This document shows positions 7,319-11,142 of a stretch of DNA of 11,142 nucleotides, piece after piece. The notes under the pieces were generated by a model that saw only the letters and a list, made by a program, of their open reading frames with translations, was not told the origin of the DNA and ran no database searches. How positions within the stretch are numbered: the first letter of the stretch is position 1; every line of letters begins with the position of its first letter. The position numbers were made by a program, and so were the translations under genes. Source of the stretch: Fimbriimonadaceae bacterium (GTDB lineage Bacteria > Armatimonadota > Fimbriimonadia > Fimbriimonadales > Fimbriimonadaceae); contig JANWJY010000061.1 of the NCBI GenBank assembly GCA_025451715.1, forward strand, positions 1 through 11,142, given 5' to 3'.

Positions 7319-8245
7319 CTATCGGCTCCGGTACACGTCGGTGCTGAGGTACTTGAGGCCCGAGTCTGCCATCAGAGTGACCACGCTGGAGCCCGGGCCG
7401 AGCCGCCGTGCTGTCTGGATCGCAGCCACGACGTTCGCCCCGGACGACGTCCCGGCGAAGAGCCCCTCCTCGCGCGCCAGCCGCCTTGCCATCTCCTTTG
7501 CTTCATCGGTTTTCACTGTAAGCACCTCGTCGACGAGTGACGGATCCCACAACAGCGGCGTGTAGCCGATACCGACGCCTTCGATCTTGTGCGGGCCCGG
7601 CTCGCCGCCCGAGAGGACTGGAGATTCTGCCGGCTCGACGCACACTATTTGCACGCTCGGCTTGTGTCGCTTCAAGACCGTTGCGACGCCGCGCGACGAG
7701 GCCGCAGTACCGACACAGTGGACGAACGCGTCGACCTGGCCGCTCGTCTGGCTCCAGATCTCTTCTCCCAATGCGAAGTAGCCTTCGATGCTGTCGAAGT
7801 TGTTGAGCTGGTCAGTCCAGTACGTGTTGGGCTCCTTGCTCAATATTCGCGCGACCTCGATCATCTCCAAGATCAGCTTCTTGGTCGTGAGCCCGCCTTC
7901 GCTCGGAACGAGAGTCAGTTCCGCGCCGAGCGCCGCCATGTGGTCGCGCTTTTCCTGACTGAACGCCTCTGACGTGACGATCTTGCAACGGTATCCCTTT
8001 GCGGCGCACGCGAGTGCAAGCGAAGTCCCTGTGCTCCCGCCGGTGTACTCGACGATGGTGCCTCCGGGCTTGAGTCGACCATCCTCTTCCGCCCTCGAAA
8101 TAACTGCGACCGCCATGCGGTCCTTCATGCTCCCTGTCGGGTTCTCCCACTCCAGCTTTGCCCACACGCCGGCGCACCCCTCTGGCACGACACGTCGCAA
8201 CCGTACCATCGATGTGTTCCCGATCGCGCCGAGCAAGTCCGACAT
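7319..8245 (-). CDS. PLP-dependent cysteine synthase-like protein (fold type II)
   Basis: A 308-residue member of the O-acetylserine sulfhydrylase / cystathionine beta-synthase group, cytosolic, expected to carry out PLP-dependent beta-replacement on a serine derivative. The N-terminus SDLLGAIGNTSMVRL is typical of the family, and PLP would be bound to K41 in NPTGSMKDR. The C-terminal SSGAN and DSGLKYLST stretches match the family. The usual TSGNTG loop reads TGGSTGT (68-74), and the usual phosphate loop GTGGT reads GTAAS (179-183), so this is not a textbook CysK and the true substrates are open. An in-frame ATG at 8285-8287 would add 14 residues; I prefer the ATG at 8243-8245 because the family motif begins right there, but neither has a clear ribosome binding site. 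It diverges from the transporter gene, and the tRNA follows it on the same strand. Confidence 0.9.
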   Translation of the reverse strand: MSDLLGAIGNTSMVRLRRVVPEGCAGVWAKLEWENPTGSMKDRMAVAVISRAEEDGRLKPGGTIVEYTGGSTGTSLALACAAKGYRCKIVTSEAFSQEKRDHMAALGAELTLVPSEGGLTTKKLILEMIEVARILSKEPNTYWTDQLNNFDSIEGYFALGEEIWSQTSGQVDAFVHCVGTAASSRGVATVLKRHKPSVQIVCVEPAESPVLSGGEPGPHKIEGVGIGYTPLLWDPSLVDEVLTVKTDEAKEMARRLAREEGLFAGTSSGANVVAAIQTARRLGPGSSVVTLMADSGLKYLSTDVYRSR

Positions 8246-8326
8246 TGATGACTTAAAGCCTGCTGGGCAGCGTTTGATTCCCCGCATTCACGATTCATCG
8301 CCGCCGCCCGGCTCGTCCCAAGAACC

Positions 8327-9841
8327 GTGGCAGATTCGCGAAAGATCTGGAAGGTCATCGGTGCAAGCTCGGCCGGGACTCTGATCGAGTGGTACGACTT
8401 TTACATCTTTGGGAGCCTCGCCACCACGATGGCTGCCGCGTTCTTCCCAAAGGGGAACCCGACCGCAGCCCTACTCAGCACGCTCGCCACGTTCGCGACC
8501 GGGTTTCTGGTCCGCCCGTTCGGTGCGGTGATCTTCGGCCGGATGGGAGACAAGGTCGGACGCAAGACCACGTTCCTCTTCACGCTGATCCTCATGGGCG
8601 GCGCGACATTCGCGATCGGCCTGCTGCCGACCTACGCGCAGATCGGCGTGTTCGCGCCGCTCCTCTTGCTCCTGCTGCGTCTCGCGCAGGGGCTCGCGCT
8701 TGGCGGCGAGTATGGCGGGGCTGCGACCTACGTCGCGGAGCATTCGCCTGACGGGCGGCGTGGCTTCTATACGTCGTTCATCCAGACCACGGCGACCCTC
8801 GGCCTGTTCGTCTCGCTCCTCGTGATCCTCGCAGTCAGCAGCTCGATGCCGAAGGAGCAGTTCGAGGCGACCGGCTGGCGGTACCCGTTCCTGCTGAGCA
8901 TCGTGCTCGTCGTATTCAGTTACCTGATCCGCACGCGCATGGAGGAGTCGCCGATGTTCGCGCGACTCAAAGAGACTGGCAGGGTCTCGGTCAACCCCCT
9001 CAAGGAGAGCTTCGGCGACCCGAAAAACCGGCGCCTCGTGCTGCTCGCGCTCTTCGGCGCGACGGCGGGCCAGGGCGTCGTTTGGTACACCGGTCAGTTC
9101 TACGCGCTGTACTACATGCAGACCGTCCTCAACATCGCAAAGGCGGACGCGAGCAAGATCGTCGCAGTTGCGCTCCTCATCGGCACGCCACTCTTCATCT
9201 TCTTTGGTGCGCTATCCGATAGGATCGGGCGCAAGAAGATCATCGTCGCAGGCTGTGCAATCGCCGCATTTGCGTATTTGCCGATCTACTCCGCGATGGG
9301 AAGCGTCGCCGACACAGCGCGCTGGCAACGCACGAACTCGGACGACAGTATCGTCACAAGCACCGTCACCGATCGGGCGTCGGGCGACCTGTCCACTGTG
9401 ACCAAGGAGACTGTAAACTATGTCGAGGGGTCGGTGCTTACGACGACCACTGAGAAGGTGGGCGACGACGCATCCACACCGGAGGTGAAGCTCGAGATCT
9501 ATCCCGGCTCAGCGGCGATCCTTCTAGGCGGGCTTGTTCTTCTCCAACTCGTGTTCGTAACGATGGTGTACGGCCCGATCGCTGCGTTCCTCGTCGAACT
9601 GTTCCCCACCAGGATCCGCTATACGTCGCTCAGCGTGCCGTACCACATCGGCAATGGCGTGTTCGGCGGGCTCGTGCCGTTCATAGCGTTAGCACTCAAT
9701 GGCGCCACGGGCAACAACCTCGCCGGCCTTTCCTACCCAATCGGCATCGCGCTCATGACCGCCATCGTCGGTGGGCTGCTCATCAAGGAAAAGCGGGACG
9801 TCGTGTGGGACGAAAAGGACCCACCTGCCGCAGAACCTTAG
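8327..9841 (+). CDS. MFS transporter, metabolite:H+ symporter (MHS) type
   Basis: A 504-residue inner-membrane transporter with twelve predicted membrane helices, resembling the ProP/ShiA/KgtP/YhjE group that imports organic acids, betaines or similar solutes with protons. Marks include GTLIEWYDFYIFG in helix 1, GRMGDKVGRK in loop 2-3, RLAQGLALGGEYGGAATYVAE in helix 4, and the matching GALSDRIGRKK in loop 8-9. Between helices 9 and 10 there is a polar segment of about 65 residues (about 328-393), rich in Thr, Ser and Asp, which should face the periplasm and is longer than in the classical members. The start is GTG, the first start codon after the in-frame TGA at 8249, with only a weak upstream ribosome signal. 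The gene diverges from the cysteine-synthase-like gene, which allows co-regulation but does not show it. The substrate cannot be told from the sequence. Confidence 0.93.
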   Translation: MADSRKIWKVIGASSAGTLIEWYDFYIFGSLATTMAAAFFPKGNPTAALLSTLATFATGFLVRPFGAVIFGRMGDKVGRKTTFLFTLILMGGATFAIGLLPTYAQIGVFAPLLLLLLRLAQGLALGGEYGGAATYVAEHSPDGRRGFYTSFIQTTATLGLFVSLLVILAVSSSMPKEQFEATGWRYPFLLSIVLVVFSYLIRTRMEESPMFARLKETGRVSVNPLKESFGDPKNRRLVLLALFGATAGQGVVWYTGQFYALYYMQTVLNIAKADASKIVAVALLIGTPLFIFFGALSDRIGRKKIIVAGCAIAAFAYLPIYSAMGSVADTARWQRTNSDDSIVTSTVTDRASGDLSTVTKETVNYVEGSVLTTTTEKVGDDASTPEVKLEIYPGSAAILLGGLVLLQLVFVTMVYGPIAAFLVELFPTRIRYTSLSVPYHIGNGVFGGLVPFIALALNGATGNNLAGLSYPIGIALMTAIVGGLLIKEKRDVVWDEKDPPAAEP

Positions 9842-9950
9842 ACGGACCGTCGGCGAACTTGGCACAGCTTCCTTGCCCGACAATTGGCGTCAGTCGAAAC
9901 TCTGACAGCGATTATCAGGGCTTGTGGGCCCGGTTCAGCCTCAGTACCCT

Positions 9951-9954
9951 GGAG
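9951..9954 (+). promoter_or_regulatory. Ribosome binding site of the secreted protein gene
   Basis: GGAG lies 5 bases before the ATG at 9960 and fixes the start of the open frame that begins with a signal peptide. Confidence 0.65.
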
Positions 9955-9959
9955 CCACT

Positions 9960-11142
9960 ATGAATCAAGCGATTTCACAGAACGCCCGATGGGCGTACGG
10001 GGCTCGCAGCGTGTTCGTGATGGCGATCGTCGCCTCCGCTGCAGCAGCAAGCGCCCAAGGGATCCGGACCACCGTCGACGGAAACGATGTGACGTTCGAC
10101 GACGTGCAGCCGATGATGGTCAACGGTCGGGTCATGGTCCCCGTGCGCGGAGTCTTCGAGCACATGGACGCGACCGTGATCTGGGACGCGAGCGCAAGGT
10201 GCGTCATCGCCAATCGCGGCAGCGACAGCATCCGACTCCCGATCAACTCCTACACTGCGACCGTCAATGGACGCCAGGTGACTCTGGACACTCCCGCGAC
10301 AATCGTCACAGGCCGCACTATCGTTCCGCTGCGCTTCCTCAGCGAATCCCTCGGCGCAGAGGTCGAATGGATCGAGGCGAGCCGCACTGTGGCGATCAAC
10401 ACGGTCGACGACCTCTCTGCCCAGTCGGGCGCACACAACAGCCAAACGAGCGTACAGAACGGCCAAACGAGCGTGCACAACGGACAAACGAGCGTGCACA
10501 GCAATCCGGCGATGCGGCTGGACGACATGAACCCGAAGCAGCACGAGCTTTACACCTCAATGCGCAAGGTCTGGGAAGACCACGTCGCATGGACGAGAAT
10601 GTTCATCGTCAGCTCCGCGAACGACCTTCCGAACAAGAGCGCAGCAACCGCGCGCCTCATGAAGAACCAGGTCGATATTGGAGAGGCGATCAAGCCGGTC
10701 TATGGCGAAGCCGCCGGTGACAGGCTGACAGACCTCCTGAAGGAGCACATCGCGATCGCTGGCGAGATCGTCATGGCCGCGAAGAACGAGAACTCTCGCC
10801 GAGTGTCGGAACAGAAGCAAGTCTGGTTCCGGAACTCCGACGAGATCGCCGACCTCCTCAGCGGAGCCAACCCACAAAACTGGTCGCAGCAAGAAATGCG
10901 GGAGATGATGCGCGATCACCTCGAACTGACGCTTGAGGAAGCTACGGCCGAACTCAACGGCGACTATTCGACCAGCGTGCGCAGGTACGACCAGGTCCGA
11001 ACGCAGATCTTGGCGATGTCGGACATGCTCAGCGCAGGAATCATCCGCCAGTTCCCCAACCAGTACGCGTCTGGCCCGGCCGGTCCCCCGCCGTTCGAGT
11101 CCGGCTATACCGCAATGATGATCGAGCCCGGGACGGTCATCC
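9960..11142 (+). CDS. Secreted protein: copper amine oxidase-like N-terminal domain plus helical domain, 3'-truncated
   Basis: The frame is open from ATG 9960 to the window end (394 codons visible, no stop). Residues 1-33 form a signal peptide with a hydrophobic core VFVMAIVASAAAA and a likely cut after ASA, so the protein is exported. Residues about 38-148 are a copper-amine-oxidase N-terminal-like domain with two repeats: MVNGRVMVPVRGVFEHMDA...W and IVTGRTIVPLRFLSESLGA...W. This module is common in surface proteins of Firmicutes and Armatimonadota and does not itself imply oxidase activity. A linker (about 149-190) contains three 7-residue repeats. Residues about 190-368 are helical, with WEDHVAWTRMFIVS, NQVDIGEAIKPVYGE and GIIRQFPNQY. 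From memory these resemble a small family of unknown function seen in soil bacteria; I assign no role. A Pro/Gly-rich stretch follows. The 118-base upstream gap holds a weak inverted repeat (GTCAG/CTGAC, 9889-9906) and no clear promoter. Confidence 0.9.
   Translation, partial: MNQAISQNARWAYGARSVFVMAIVASAAAASAQGIRTTVDGNDVTFDDVQPMMVNGRVMVPVRGVFEHMDATVIWDASARCVIANRGSDSIRLPINSYTATVNGRQVTLDTPATIVTGRTIVPLRFLSESLGAEVEWIEASRTVAINTVDDLSAQSGAHNSQTSVQNGQTSVHNGQTSVHSNPAMRLDDMNPKQHELYTSMRKVWEDHVAWTRMFIVSSANDLPNKSAATARLMKNQVDIGEAIKPVYGEAAGDRLTDLLKEHIAIAGEIVMAAKNENSRRVSEQKQVWFRNSDEIADLLSGANPQNWSQQEMREMMRDHLELTLEEATAELNGDYSTSVRRYDQVRTQILAMSDMLSAGIIRQFPNQYASGPAGPPPFESGYTAMMIEPGTVI
10434..10496 (+). repeat. 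Three tandem 21-bp direct repeats (in-frame linker)
   Basis: Three consecutive 21-base units (10434-10454, 10455-10475, 10476-10496) encode HNSQTSV, QNGQTSV and HNGQTSV. They share the core CAAACGAGCGT and differ at a few bases. The unit is a multiple of three, so gain or loss of a copy would keep the frame. They form a flexible polar linker between the two domains of the secreted protein. Confidence 0.9.

Noticed and set aside
8256..8272. Small inverted repeat GCTG-GG-CAGC in the divergent region
   Set aside because: A four-base stem with a two-base loop is too short to be meaningful.
7974..8384. Open frame on the + strand across the divergent region
   Set aside because: It is antisense to the cysteine-synthase-like gene and out of frame with the transporter; no domain is seen.
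9841..9851. Palindrome GACGG-A-CCGTC at the transporter stop codon
   Set aside because: A one-base centre cannot form a hairpin, there is no T-run, and an 11-base palindrome is easily found by chance in GC-rich DNA; an operator role is not supported.
9884..10720. Open frame of 278 codons on the + strand overlapping the secreted protein gene
   Set aside because: The translation is Arg/Pro/Gln-rich without domains, while the frame from 9960 has a ribosome binding site, a signal peptide and a recognisable module.

Overview
The window looks like chromosomal DNA from a GC-rich (about 60% by eye), probably diderm soil or water bacterium. A secreted protein with a copper-amine-oxidase-like N-terminal domain, together with large stacked PAS/REC histidine kinases, recalls Armatimonadota (Fimbriimonadia). 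That placement is an impression from gene style and is not proven here. I see no mobile element, phage gene, CRISPR array or rRNA.

Region 1 (2-6701, + strand) is a tightly packed signalling operon. It encodes a 5'-truncated PAS histidine kinase, a REC-REC-kinase hybrid with an unassigned C-terminal tail, a single-domain response regulator with a long N-terminal extension, and a 950-residue REC-PAS-PAS-PAS-kinase-REC hybrid. The first two junctions are 4-base ATGA overlaps. The third is a 15-base gap in which both genes share one reading frame. Together they hold three complete HisKA/HATPase cores and five receiver domains. No HPt domain, no DNA-binding domain and no recognisable output enzyme is visible, so phosphate must leave through partners outside the window or through protein contacts. 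No membrane segments are visible, so these appear to be cytoplasmic sensors. One receiver of gene 2 and the first receiver of gene 4 are clear paralogues, so the locus grew partly by domain duplication.

Region 2 (6702-8326) holds a Rid-family (YjgF/UK114) gene on the + strand. Converging on it from the - strand are a tRNA-Ala(CGC) gene with its own TATAAT box and a PLP-dependent cysteine-synthase-like gene. Both Rid proteins and PLP amino-acid enzymes handle reactive enamine chemistry, so the proximity is suggestive but unproven.

Region 3 (8327-9841, + strand, divergent from the cysteine-synthase-like gene) is an MFS transporter of the metabolite:H+ symporter type. It has an unusual Thr/Ser/Asp-rich periplasmic insert.

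Region 4 (9960 to the window end, + strand) is a secreted protein that runs off the window. It has a signal peptide, a two-repeat copper-amine-oxidase N-terminal-like domain, a linker of three 7-residue repeats and a helical domain of unassigned function.
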